Assembly: GCF_963576615.1 (NCBI RefSeq)
Contig: NC_088717.1
Coordinates: 1,637,001-1,701,000 of the forward strand
Direction of reading: 5' to 3'
Source of the DNA: Watersipora subatra
Taxonomy: Eukaryota > Bryozoa > Gymnolaemata > Cheilostomatida > Watersiporidae
DNA length: 64,000 nt
The position numbers were made by a program, and so were the translations under genes. Positions 33,709 to 44,893 of the stretch are shown here, in pieces. Below the pieces are notes generated by a model. The model was not told the DNA's origin and searched no databases. It saw nothing but the letters and a program-made list of their open reading frames with translations. Position 1 is the first letter of the stretch. Each line of letters begins with the position of its first letter.

Positions 33709-36700
33709 TAAATCAGCACGTTCAACCGAAGCTTCACCAGTTTTGGTTTGAAGCATCTGGCCCAGCATTTATAGACTGCCAAATAATTAAAGTGAACGGC
33801 ATGTAATGCCACTACATTGACAGCAAATCCGTTTCCAAGTCTGTGACTGACAGTGATTATTAAAGACAATCTCGGTCTATTTTCAGTACAAGAAATGTAG
33901 CCCTAAAAACCGAAGACGGCTGTCACTCTTCACGGAGTAATCAGCAACGCTCCCAAACATCACTAATAAGTTTGAGAAGGTCGCTGGTTGAGCCATGCTT
34001 TTGGTTAGCAGAAGCTCAAACTGAGCAAGTTTCAGGTTTTTAACGCAACCCAGTGCCACCAGAATAGATATTTGTATTAAAATAACGAATGTGAAGAAAG
34101 AGGTTGTTTTGGTTACCAACTTGAAAAAGGTGAGAGTGATTTTAAAAGTGACGACAGTGATTTTAAAAGTGACTATTCTGACGACGACTTGGTGTGGTAG
34201 GACCCCCATCTTTTTGGATACATAATCCAGTAAACTAAAGCAATTCTGTGATAATATCTGATAACCACCTTAGATTAAAACTATAAAAGTTATGAATTGT
34301 TGCGAACAAGTCATGAGCCATCAGGGCTTTATTTGCCACCCTCTCCTATCCCCATTCTCTCTTTTCCCCTTCTCCGAAGAAGAAGTGAGAAGGGGAAAAG
34401 AGAGAAGTGAGAAAAGAGAGGGGGGGGCAAATAGCCCACCCACTCAAAGATCCAGACCCTGGCTAGGTAAATAGACTAATATCATGTTGAACTAAACATG
34501 ACTAAATATGATAAGCCTGTGAAGTTTTGATCTGATCAGGGAAATGGAACCAACGGCTTTCTTAGCTAGAGCTGGAACGAGACCAAGGAATGCAGGGTCG
34601 GACCAGACTCGGGGTCAGCAATGAGGGTTAAGATCGGGTCGGACCGGGTCAGCACGATTTTTTATTCATTTAAGGTTAAGAGATAGTTCTATTATAGCCT
34701 AATGTTGTTACATCAATAAACTGAGATAAAAGAAACCCTTATCACACCAATCATTATATTTTGTGGCTTGGTTTATAGATGCAATCTACAATTTATGGCT
34801 AGACATTGGTGGATCAATGCTATTCAATGGGTGATAGATTAATGGCATGATTTGGCTAGTGTTTTTATTACAAATTTTATTTTCAACTGCTATTATAATC
34901 AACAAGAGATTAGTTAAGAAATACTTTACAAATATAGAAATAGATAACCCAGCATAGTGGAAAACAAAAATCCATCACTTCCCTAAAACTTCTGGTATTA
35001 GTGAAAGAAACTAAAAATAAAATAAATTTGCTGGATTGAAGGTTCTTAGACGCGCTTTTAAATTCCTCAGGATGCCCTCATTGTAAATGCCTCAATAGTA
35101 TTGAGGTGGATCGTTCTTTGTAGCTTAAAGGTTGACTTGCAACAAAATTCACATTACAGTTATTTGGTATCAAAATATTCACCATGTTTTACTCTGTTGT
35201 GTTGTAGGTGCCAAATACGTGGAAAGATGATTACAAACATTTAAAAGCTCAAAAACGAAAAGCCGCCGTAGATTGGAATCTCTTTATTTCGATGACGTAG
35301 ACATTACAGTTTGGTTATCGTCTGGTCACGTGATGTTCTCACGTGAATTAAAAAGCCAATAAAAAGCTAAATATAAAACTTATCGTAGCACTAGTTTAAG
35401 ACAAACACTTCGGGTTTTACCGAATACCCCGTATCAAATATAGATGCTCGCTACTTTACAGTTTTGTTTCGGCATTATTAAATCGTCAAGTCGTCCACCT
35501 GATCGCGTGACCCAATATTTCGAAAATAATTTTTGCAGCATTTTTCGGTTATCACAGGTGACCAACAGGCTCGTCATGATTATCAGACAATGATATGTAC
35601 TCCTTCGGGCTAAGGTTAAAAAGTTCAACAATTTTTTACGGTAAGTTATAAGATATCAGTGCTAAAAGTGACAGCATTACAATGACGATAAAACAGACGC
35701 GAAAGAACAATAGACATGGTCTTATTGAATGCGTGAAGTATATTTATAAAAATATTTTGACGAATGAGGTTGCATGAAAGTGTAAACAGAAACCATCCTG
35801 TAACAACTACGTCCTATTTGAGCCGTTTGGGAAAGCGAATCCAAACTACGGCGGCCTCGTGTGGCTGCGATTAACTGTTCGTTTTTTAACTTTTAAGAGC
35901 TTGTAATCACATTTCCACATATTTGGCACCTACAACACAACAGAGTAAGACATGGTGAATTTTTTGATACCAAATAACTGTAATGTGAATTTTATTGCAA
36001 GTCAACCTTTAAACAATAGCATGATGTTGAACCTCAGCAACTTCTCCATGGTAGCACTTAGTGCTAGCCTGGGAAAGTTTTTCACCAATTCAGCACTACT
36101 AAGCAACACTCTCGTTGCTTTCTCACTGTGGTTGCAAACCTCAATCACCACAGGCAAAAACAAAGTCAAGCCACCACGATTCTAAACTGTGATTAGGGAA
36201 TTCGTTGCTTGGTTTACATCATAGTTGGTAACATCTACGATGCTAGTGATACAATCATTACATTTCAGCTTTGGTGACCTAGCCAGCTACATAGCCAGCT
36301 GTAAAATAATCATTCTGTCTCATTTTTGGCTTAAGACATTCTTGCATACTCATCATATTTAGTCATGTTTAGTTCAGCATGATATTAGTCTATTTACCTA
36401 GCCAGGGTCTGGCTCGTTGAGTGGGTGGGCGGGCTATTTGCCCCCCCCCCCATTTCCTTTCTTCCTTCCCTCTTTTCCCCTTCTCACTTCTTCTTTGGAG
36501 AAGGGGAAAGGAGAGAATAGGGATAGGAGAGGGTGGCAAATAAAGCCCTGATGGCTCATGATTTGTGTGCAACAATTCATACCTTTTATAGTTTTAATCT
36601 AAGGTGGTTATCAGATATTATCACATAATTGCTTTAGTTTACTGGATTATGTATCCAAAAAGGTTTTTATGTGAAAATAAATGTGATTTTGTCAAATTTT

Positions 36701-36984
36701 ACTCATAAGCTTCATTGTTATCAGCAGTGCAGTCAAGCGTGAGGTACAATACAACGACGTTATGTCATGCTATTTAAGTCTGATAAGGCAACCGATAGGA
36801 ATAGCTATTATTGGCCAATCTAGGTTTATATATCTATGGTGATGTTAAATATTAGCTAAAGTGATGCACATGCAGATAATTATGGAATTTTGTATGTCAT
36901 AAAAATCTGTAGGCAGTAGTCTTTCTGGCACTCAGAAACAAGCAATCTTTGGTTTAACTACATTATGAAAGGTCAATTTAAAGT

Positions 36985-37150
36985 AATACCTTAGAATACA
37001 CCTATATCTTAAGATACAGTTATACCTTATGATACATCTATGACTTAGGATACACTTATGCTATAAGTTCATTTATACCTTAAGATACATAAATATCTAA
37101 CGATAAATCTATGCCCTAGGTTCAGATATACCTTAGGATATATAAATATA
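36985..37150. repeat. 20-bp ACATCTATRCCTTAGGAT repeat, third array
   Basis: Eight or so degenerate units of the family also found at 19478-19578 and 21118-21230. It marks the left edge of the duplicated block containing gene 4. Confidence 0.8.
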
Positions 37151-37204
37151 GATATTTCAAAGTTAAGCAATATTCTTTATCAGTTTTTTATGATTTATAA
37201 TAAG

Positions 37205-37470
37205 ACATTGAGCCAATATAAGCACGCCATAAGCATACAGTGAGCACACCATCAGCATATAAAAAGCACATAATAAGGACACCATAAGCATGTAATAAGC
37301 ACACCATAAGTACATAATACGCACACCATAAGCACATAATAAACACATCATCAGCGTATAAGAAGCACATAATAAACACACCATAAGCATGTAATAAGCA
37401 CACCATAAGCACTTAATAAGCACACAATAAGCACATAATAAGCATACCATAAGTACATAATAAGCATGTA
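37205..37470. repeat. CACCATAAGCA repeat upstream of gene 4
   Basis: More than twenty 10-12-bp units, some fused with TAATAAGCA. It is homologous to the shorter array at 22855-22950. The 103-codon minus-strand frame over it is a repeat artefact. Confidence 0.9.
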
Positions 37471-37626
37471 TCACTCATCAAGGGATCGGTATCCTGTCAC
37501 ACATATGTTAGTGCTCTCATAGACTTGTGCAGAATGATGGGCCTCAGCAACATATCCCAAAATATCTGACCTGCAGGAAAGCTCATTGGCTAAAGGAATC
37601 ATAATTTTCATTGGCCCCTTACTTCA

Positions 37627-37634
37627 TATATAAA
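37627..37634 (+). promoter_or_regulatory. TATA box of gene 4
   Basis: TATATAAA 49 bp before the start codon, giving a 5' UTR of about 20 nt. Conserved in position with gene 2. Confidence 0.6.
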
Positions 37635-37675
37635 GAAACAAGCATCCAGTGAAGATATTATGCAGTCACTTCAAG

Positions 37676-40600
37676 ATGGTACGACACGCACTCGCAGCTA
37701 CCATAACTCTTTTATTCGCTGCTTCTCTGGTAGCTTCATACACGTACATGACTCCTGACGATGGTAAGATACAGCTATCCTAGCTGACATACACATATAT
37801 GACTCCTGACGATGGTAAGATACATTTATCCTAGCTGACATACAGGTACATGACTCCTGACGATGGTAAGATACATTTATCTTAGCTGACATACAGGTAC
37901 ATGACTCCTGACAATGGTAAGATACATTTATCCTAGCTGACATACACATATATGACTCCTGACGATGGTAAGATACATTTATCTTAGCTGGCATACACAT
38001 ACATGACTCCTGACGATGGTAAGATACATTTATCCTCGCTGACATACAGGTACATGACTCCTGACGATGGTAAGATGCATTTATCCTAGCTGCCATACAT
38101 GTACATGACTCCTGACGATGGTAAGATACATTTATCCTAGCTGACATTCACGTACATGACTTCTGACAATGGTAAGATAACTCTATTTTAGCTGACATAC
38201 ACGTACATGACTCCTGACGATGATAAGATATATTTATTCTAGCTGACATACATGTACATGACATCTAATGATGGTATGATACCATTATCTTAGCTGACAT
38301 ATATAGGTCATCATAGAGCATTATTTTTATGAACACTTTATTTGTTCAAATCGCTATTTCCAAATGTTTAGATCTTGTTGAAAACTTGATAACTTAGTGA
38401 ATTACACAGTGAGGAACTGTGAGCCTAGGTATATCCTTTGATGAAGTGCTTAGTAAAACAATCAGAGAAGAGTGATAGGCATCTAGGTCTTCTCTTATAT
38501 CTCATCCATTGACCTCTAAACAACAGTGCCAAAAAGTTACATTCACCTCAGGAAGCAGAGTGCTTTATTTCAACATCAACTTCAATAGTGATAGGACCCT
38601 ACAAACCAGACTTACCGGATTCACACCTAATTTTAAATAAAAATTACTTATTCTCATGGTGACAAAAAGCATCTGTAGTTTGTTCTCAGTCAAGGATTGC
38701 AACAGCCCTCATATCTTACTTTTTACAGAGCTGGTTTACACTTCCCTAGCTAGATTCCAAAACATAAGCATTGTATAAATTTTATATTCTCTGCATGGCA
38801 AAAGTACACTCTCATTTCTGTAGTTTGTAACTATGAGGACATCGGCTACCAGTCATGGGACTTTGAACATTGTGAGAGATGTACTTGCGTAAACCCTAAA
38901 GGAATGGCGGTTTGTGTTGGGTAAGTCAGCCACTATTATTATTCGATAGAAGCGGCTGTTAGATCTAACACTGCTGGTAGCCAGGGAGCAAATGTCCTCT
39001 TCACCTTATCTATGTTCTTAGTAAAAGACACTCAATGTACCACCCTAACAGGTTTCTTCTTTAGGCTATGAAACTATACTTCTAGTATACATGTAGTTTC
39101 ATACTGAGCATAAACCTAAAGAAGAAACCTGTTAGTGTAGTACATCGAGTGTCATTAACTAGATGACATTTATAGTGGCTCCAGTAGATGCTCACAACAT
39201 TCTTATTATTGGTTATACTGCTATTATAGTATAACCAATAATAAGAATGTTGTGAGCCACTAATTCTTTACTTCAACAAAAATAATATATCAAAATCATT
39301 TAAAACATTTGTTAGACATTGATTGTTAGTGTTAGCATCTTTACGAAGTATTGCAATATATATTATTATACAATATCATGCTATATTGTTAGACCTTGAT
39401 TGTTAGTGTTAGCATCTTTACGAAGTATTGCAATATATATATCATTATAAAATATCATGCTATATTGTTAGACATTGATTGTTAGTGTTAGCATCTTTAC
39501 GAAGTATTGCAATATATATATTATTATACAATATCATGCTACATTGTCTAATCTAGTCTGATATTTACTATATATATATGTATACTCAATTATTTTATTT
39601 CATATGATGGTTTTCTATTAAACTATATTATACCATGTTATACCATGTTATATTATGTTATGCTGGAATTTATTTTATAATAATTACTCTCATTACATAA
39701 TTATGCTTTACATCTTATATTATATGCTTTTTTATTATTTTATTTTCAGTACCTGGCAGTATATCATAGTATGTGCTATTTATACTATTTACTTTTTATG
39801 TAATAACAAATACCCGTTAATTAAACAACGTATATTGGATTAAATAGCTCTTTGTAGAATCAGAATTTCTGAATTTAAGTTGAATTAACTTGAAGTATAA
39901 TGGCAAGGTTTTTTGACGCTAGAAGAAATAGATATAATATGAAGCTCGGTCACGCGCTTGTTGGTAAAAACTTTGCTGCCTGATTTAGTCTGACCCATAG
40001 ATATATATACCTAGATTGGCCAATAGGGAAAAAGCCTGTCAGACCTAAATAGCACGACGCAACGTCACTGTATTGTACCTCACGCTTGACTGCACTGCTG
40101 TTTACAATGAATCTAATGGGAAGAAGGTAACAAAATTACATTTATTTTCACATAAAAACCTTCTTGTATACATAATCCAGTAAACTAAAGCAATTCTGTG
40201 ATAATCTCTGATAACCACCATAGATTAAAACTATAAAAGCTATGAATTGTTGCACACAAATCATGAGCCATCATGGCTTTATTTGCAACCCTCTCTTATC
40301 CCCATTCTCTCTTTTCCCCTTCTCCAAAGAATAAGTTAGAAGGGTAAAAGAGAGAAGGAGAATGGAGAGGGGAGGGGAAATAGCCCACCCTCTCAAAGAG
40401 CCAGACCTTGGCTAGGTAAATAGGCTAATATGCTGAACTAAACATGGCTAAATATGATGAGTATGCAAGTATGTCTGAAGTCAAAAATGAGACAGAATGA
40501 TTATTTTACAGCTGGCTAGGTCACCAAAGCTGAAGTGTAATGATTGTATCACTAGCATCGTGGATGTTACCGACGTTGATGTAAACCAAGCAACGAATTC

Positions 40601-43334
40601 CCTAATTACAGCTAAGAATCAGGGTGGCTTGACTTTGTCTTCGCCTGTGGTGATTGAGGTTTGCAACCACAGCGAGAAAGCGACAAGAGTGTTGCTTAGT
40701 AGTGCTGGATTGGTGAAAAACTTTGCCAGGCTAGCACTAATTGCCACCGCTAAGAAGCCAGTCACGAAAGGACAATACCAAGTTATTTGTACAATATGCA
40801 TAAGCAAGTTAAAGGTTGACTTGCAACAAAATTCACATTGCAGTTATTTGGTATCATAAGATTCACCATGCCTTACTCTGTTGTGTTGTAGGTGTGAAAT
40901 ATATGAGAAGGTGATTACAAGCTCTTAAAAGCTAAAAACTTATACAGTCATACTTCAACTTACGAGCTTAATGCGTTCCGAGACTGAGCTCGTATGTTAA
41001 TATACTCGCATGTTGGTGCAATTTATTTATATATCGAACAATTAAATATATATTGCTTGGTTTCCATACTCTAAAAATGCAAATAAAACACTCAAAACAA
41101 GATATTGTAACAGAAAGAAGATGTTGGTTATTGTCATAATTTACCACATGCTTTCAAAAAGCAACAATCAAAAAATAATCCAAGGAAATGTGATTTAAAA
41201 TGCAAAATTAAATGCATACAATAGCAGCTAATGCTAGCATTTGCGAGAGAGGGAGATATAAGTTATCCTTCATTACAACAGTTGTCTTTGATAAATTTGA
41301 ATTTTATCAATGTCTTAAAAGACAAACTCTAATGTTGGTATGGTATTGGCCTTCAATCTAGCTTTTTTCCCAATACCAGGTGATACTTGGTAGCTGTCAC
41401 TAGTGAAGTGGTCTGAACAAAGTACAGAAGATTTACTTGGGGTCCACTGTTCTCGTCTCACTGCTTTAATCCAGGCATCCTTGCGATCAGCAGCAGTAGG
41501 AAAACTTAACAAGTAATAAAAGATACATACAATTAGTGGTGTTTTTTGCTCATTGGATTATTGACTTTTTGCCTTTGAGAAGTGTAGCATTAACCTTGTC
41601 AAATAATGGAAACTTTTAAGCCTGATTATAGCCAAAGATAACCATGCTCCAAGCCATGCTCATGTAGTATGTTCATGAATTCTCCCAACGATTAGCAGGG
41701 TGAATGTTTGTTATATTGTCCTACCTGTGGAAGCTTTTCTCTGGGCATTTTCTTGGATAATTGGAACATCCAAAAGCAACGCAGCAATTCTTACTAGTCC
41801 TCTCAGATGACTGTGAGCTTGATGAATAATGGTGAGATCGCTGCCAAAATAGCGATGAATATGAATTCTATTCTGACTTAGTAATTTATAGCAAGATGGT
41901 ATCCAAATTAATGACTCGAGCATCACAAAGTAGCAGTATTACACAAGCAGCTCCTTGGGCAAAGTTAAGGAAACCTTCCAAGAGAGAGTCAATCAGTTAA
42001 TGGATCAAACAAGTTGAAGTTGATAGTAACTTGACAAACAATGATGTCTGCTGATTTGATTGTCTTCAATAATTTTTTCAAAGCGTAAAATATGGGAAAA
42101 ATATGTCAACTATTGGTATGAAAACTGTTCTAGTTTTTACTATAAAGCCTTACAGCTGATATTTAGGAGTTCCAAGCCTATCTTTGATATTAAAAGTAGT
42201 AAAAAACTCACCTTAGTAGCAGCTGACACCCTCTTCTCAGCTTCAGCCATTGTAAACTAATGATGAATCTTGCGGTCAGTCAAGCGTAAGGTACAACACA
42301 GTGACGTTGCGTCATGGCATTTACGTCTGACAAGGCCACCAATGGGACTAGCTATTATTGGCCAATCTAGGTATATATATCTATGGTCTGACCCAAGCGA
42401 AATCGGCTTCCTCAATATCTGTATAGGTAATTTTACTACTGGCTCTGAATTCTGTACTCCTGTTATTTCTTCTGTGAGGTAGTTAAGTTTGGCACCTTCT
42501 GAACTTGATATGATGAAATATTGCTTAGTAGCGTCTTCAGACAAAAAAATTCTCAAATGAAAATCCTACCAAATGAATGCAGTTGTAAAACCTCATTAGT
42601 TCTATTCAATATTTTACTCTGAATTTCTATAAATATATATACTTGTCTTATAACAAAATCTGCTAAAAATCTTTATGAGTTTTAAATGAGTATTGCATTT
42701 TTATCCAAAAAAAGACTAAAACTAAATAGTATGTACATGAAAAAGCAATATATTATTATTTACAAGAGAAGAATCGCTCCGGTCACATAGAGAATGTTGT
42801 TATAGTACACAAGCTTTCACCTTATTTTTTCATACTTTTCTGGTGAGAAATGTTAATGCTAATGGACTTATTATTTCTTATTGTAAAACTAAACTATGAG
42901 TAAATAAGTATTGTTGTTTTTTTGCTTAACTTGATGTTTTGAAGTTTTAAAAAAAGTTTGTGAAACTTAAATGTATATAATTAAAACTCTTTGTTAGGGA
43001 TGTACATCAGCGATAAATGAATCACAGAACACTCCCCAGAAAGTTAGCTGTACTCTCATGTATTCAGAGCAAACACAGACAATAAGTATAATTCTTTTTA
43101 AAATTTATTCTAAGATAACTGCAGAATGCATTGGTTTGTCCTATCAAGCATAGTTACGGTACAATCAAATACATATCGCGTGTTTACGGTACAACTTTTT
43201 ATTGCAGATGTGGTGCTATTGACCTGGGTATAACACCTGAGCAGGAGGCTGCAGGCTGCACAGCCGAGTGGGTAGAAAGAAGCCCAAGCCTTTTGTATCC
43301 AGACTGTTGTGAAAAATATATACATTGTCCTTAA
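37676..43334 (+). CDS. Secreted VWC-domain protein, gene 4
   Basis: Exons 37676-37763, 38824-38920 and 43208-43334, introns 1,060 and 4,287 bp. The product is 103 residues and differs from gene 2 at seven positions: three in the signal peptide, one in exon 2 (FEHCERC in place of FELCERC) and three in exon 3 (CGAIDLG, AEWVERS). All ten cysteines are kept, so it looks functional. Intron 1 opens with a 51-bp minisatellite made from the end of exon 1 plus the donor. Intron 2 contains two palindromes, a triplicated 83-bp unit and P-type transposon copy 3. A consensus AATAAA lies 67 bp after the stop, at a site that is mutated in gene 2. Confidence 0.87.
37727..38290. repeat. 51-bp minisatellite derived from exon 1 end and splice donor of gene 4
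   Basis: About eleven units of AGCTGACATACACGTACATG, ACTCCTGACGATG, then GTAAGATACATTTATCCT. The first unit is the real end of exon 1 with its donor; each later unit repeats the last codons and the GTAAGAT donor. Each unit has an in-frame TAG, so use of a later donor would truncate the protein. Gene 2 has only two units (23226-23320). Confidence 0.9.
39027..39257. repeat. Two adjacent palindromes in intron 2 of gene 4
   Basis: Palindrome 1 has 39-bp arms at 39027-39065 and 39114-39152 with three mismatches. Palindrome 2 has perfect 30-bp arms at 39190-39219 and 39228-39257 around an 8-base loop. Gene 2 has single, non-inverted copies of both arms, so the inverted copies are new in gene 4. 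Confidence 0.9.
39305..39545. repeat. About 83-bp tandem triplication in intron 2 of gene 4
   Basis: Three copies of a unit running from TGTTAGACATTGATTGTTAG to CAATATCATGCTATAT. There is one copy in gene 2 (near 24206-24285). Confidence 0.85.
40513..40859 (+). pseudogene. P-type transposase C-terminal region
   Basis: After an acceptor-like TTATTTTACAG the frame reads LARSPKLKCNDCITSIVDV, then NSLITAKNQGGLTLSSPVV and IEVCNHSEKATR, ending at a stop at 40857-40859. CxxC, then K-x2-GGL-x3-S and a downstream E are features I know from the C-terminal part of P/THAP9-like transposases. A worn copy is in transposon copy 2 on the minus strand. No catalytic core is joined to it here. Confidence 0.65.
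40945..41329. mobile_element. Fragment of the mariner-type element also found in gene 5
   Basis: It starts CAGTCATACTTCAACTTACG after TA and follows the left 385 bp of the gene 5 element (45033-46284) at high similarity. It then stops where the THAP exon sequence begins. The right half is missing. Confidence 0.75.
41315..42250 (-). pseudogene. Three-exon THAP-domain N-terminus of P-type transposase
   Basis: Minus-strand exons: 42212-42250 (MAEAEKRVSAATK, donor GTGAGT), 41725-41810 (acceptor CACAG; SSERTSKNCCVAFGCSN and KSFH, donor GTAGGA) and 41315-41504 (acceptor TTAAG; SFPTAADRKDAWIKAVRREQ, then CSDHF). Phases agree across both junctions. The result has the THAP C2CH layout: C-x4-C, a W in AWI, then CxxH in CSDHF, and a final TIPTL in the position of the AVPTIF box. 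THAP is the DNA-binding domain of P transposase. The frame runs out in the mariner fragment. A host THAP gene fragment is the alternative, but the start codon sits right next to the transposon end. Confidence 0.7.
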
Positions 43335-43400
43335 TGAGCTCCTTGGTTTTATCTGACTTTATAAAATATGCTTGCATTATTTTACTATATTGGCAAGTAC

Positions 43401-43406
43401 AATAAA
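43401..43406 (+). terminator. Poly(A) signal of gene 4
   Basis: AATAAATAAA 67 bp after the stop. The equivalent place in gene 2 reads AATACATAAA. Confidence 0.5.
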
Positions 43407-43464
43407 TAAAATTTATTATCTCTTGACAATTATAACAAAACATAAAAAGACTATCTGCACACAA

Positions 43465-43850
43465 AGGTCTCTATGCCCAACTGCAGTGTCACCTTACCCT
43501 AACCCATTTTACATAGGTCTCTATGCCTGACTGCAGTCCTACCTTACCCTAACTCTCTTACAAAGGTCTCTATGCCTGACTGCAGTCCTACCTTACCCTA
43601 CCCATCTTACAAAGGTCTCTATGCCTGACTGCAGTCCTACCTTACCCTAACTCTCTTACAAAGGTCTCTATGCCTGACTGCAGTCCTACCTTACCCTACC
43701 CATCTTACAAAGGTCTCTATGCCTGACTGCAGTCCTACTTTACCCTAACCCTCTTACAAAGGTCCCTATGCCCAACTGCGGTGTCACCTTACCCTACCCA
43801 TTTTACATAGGTATCTATGCCTGACTGCAGTGTCACCTTACCCTAACCAT
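43465..43850. repeat. About 49-bp minisatellite downstream of gene 4
   Basis: Seven to eight copies of AGGTCTCTATGCCTGACTGC, AGTCCTACCTTACCCTAAC, then TCTCTTACAA. Gene 2 has one related unit at about 25935-25985 (TGCCCGACTGCAGTC), so the array grew after the duplication. CCCTAAC within it is only coincidentally telomere-like. Confidence 0.9.
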
Positions 43851-44893
43851 GAAACTAACGAAATGAATGTGTATGTTAATTTATTTAATTTGAGTCTGGG
43901 AATATATTTCCTATGCATTGAGGGTATTGGATAGAAGTGTGTGAATAAACTTAGTTTTGATTAGCTCTGCTATATGACATGTACCTGCATGAGAAATAGT
44001 TTTAAACTAATATTGGGCTCGCAGATTTTATAAACACATTTGAGATATAATAATAGTTGCTACTACTGTTTGCGGACTGACTGACGCAGGATTTTCTAAT
44101 GCAAGCAGTCTGGAGTGGGGCTTTCTACCGCCAAACTCTGTAGCAGTATATATTGCCTGTGACTAACGGCAAATTTACCAGGAGAAACTGAAGTTTTTAG
44201 AGGATCAAACATGATTGTCAAAGTTTTACTACACATATTTTCTGATTTTGTGACAGGAATATTCAGTGGTAAGTGCACATATACAAGGATAGTAATTTTA
44301 TCGATGAACTCTGAGTGATTACTTACCAAAGTAGAATTTGTGTGGTTAGAAGAGAACCCATCAGAGCCATCGATTATCTGACCAGTACAGTGATTAATTG
44401 CAGCCTTCTCATAACTTCTACCTTAGATGTACAATATTCATCCGTAATGTGCACTTTCAATTACGTGGCTCATATAAGGATAAAAAAGCAGAACTGGGTA
44501 TTTTTAATAAATGGCCTTGACATAGTAAACTTTTATTGGAAACACTACCAACTTAATATAGTTTTGCACAAGTGAAAAGATAGTTTTACATTTTCATGCA
44601 AATACTTGGGCAGACTGAACAAATAGCAACAAGCCTTATTTGATAAAAAGCTGGTTAACCTAAATACTATCTTTAAATTGAGTTGAGCCATTCACTAAAA
44701 ACTAGGTGAAGTTTTTTTAGAAATCAGCTAACATAAACATTAGCTGTTAAAAATTGACCAGTTCAGTAGTCACCATATTCTCGCTACATGGTGAATAGAG
44801 AGGGGAGATATGAAAGTGTGAGAAACAGCATATGTTCAGTATCTATCACACTCTTCAAGTGGATGACACAAGAGGTGCAATCAGTCTAGCATC

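Larger units (their letters stand above)
32184..34209. mobile_element. Insertion with GGGGGTCCT ends inside P-type copy 2
   Basis: The ends are GGGGGTCCTCCCAT at the left and the near-complement GTAGGACCCCCAT at the right, with a probable 4-bp duplication CTTT. The other arm of the host transposon (rc of about 36650-36670) and the left end of copy 3 near 40155-40175 show the sequence without the insertion. Superfamily not assigned. At the right edge the + strand reads SDFKSDDSDFKSDYSDDDLVW-like acidic repeats of unknown meaning. Confidence 0.55.
32016..36838 (-). mobile_element. P-superfamily DNA transposon, copy 2, with long inverted ends and nested insertions
   Basis: 4,823 bp, flanked by the exact 8-bp duplication GTGATGTT (32008-32015 and 36839-36846). 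It has CATAGATATATATACCTAG ends. The inverted ends are unusually long: about 480 bp at the right (36360-36838), matched at the left by 32016-32183 plus 34210-34510. A further inverted pair lies inside (about 35128-35290 and 35840-36020). On the minus strand, next to the right end (about 36010-36305), is a degraded copy of the P-type C-terminal region seen in copy 3 (GGLTL-like, VVIEVCNHSEKATR). It is non-autonomous and foldback-like. The left arm is interrupted by the insertion 32184-34209. Confidence 0.8.
39996..42385. mobile_element. P-superfamily DNA transposon, copy 3, with THAP and C-terminal transposase parts
   Basis: 2,390 bp in intron 2 of gene 4, flanked by GTCTGACC on both sides (39988-39995 and 42386-42393). 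The matching site in gene 2 (GTTTGACC, 24778-24785) is empty. The ends are CATAGATATATATACCTAG, with inverted similarity of about 130 bp. At the left, facing right, is the C-terminal transposase region (40513-40859). At the right, facing left, are three exons encoding a THAP finger (41315-42250). Two ends of one protein on opposite strands mean an internal inversion or fusion, plus loss of the middle. A mariner fragment (40945-41329) lies between. Confidence 0.82.

Noticed and set aside
33883-34209. 108-codon minus-strand frame at the right end of the nested element
   Set aside because: No family resemblance. The opposite strand shows an acidic repeat as well, so neither is supported as a gene.
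35279-35860. Separate transposon with GCCGCCGTAG inverted ends inside P-type copy 2
   Set aside because: The inverted match continues outward into the longer inverted repeat of copy 2 itself, and no target duplication is seen.
37163-37474. Minus-strand Cys/Tyr-rich 103-codon frame
   Set aside because: Translation of the CACCATAAGCA tandem array upstream of gene 4.
37698-38147. 149-codon minus-strand repeat protein (YHRQESCTCM units)
   Set aside because: It is the reverse strand of the 51-bp exon 1/donor minisatellite; the unit length is a multiple of three so the frame stays open by chance.
37727-38290. CRISPR-like array
   Set aside because: The units are contiguous without unique spacers, in an animal intron.
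43465-43850. Interstitial telomere repeat (CCCTAAC)
   Set aside because: The motif occurs once per 49-bp unit and is not tandem in itself.
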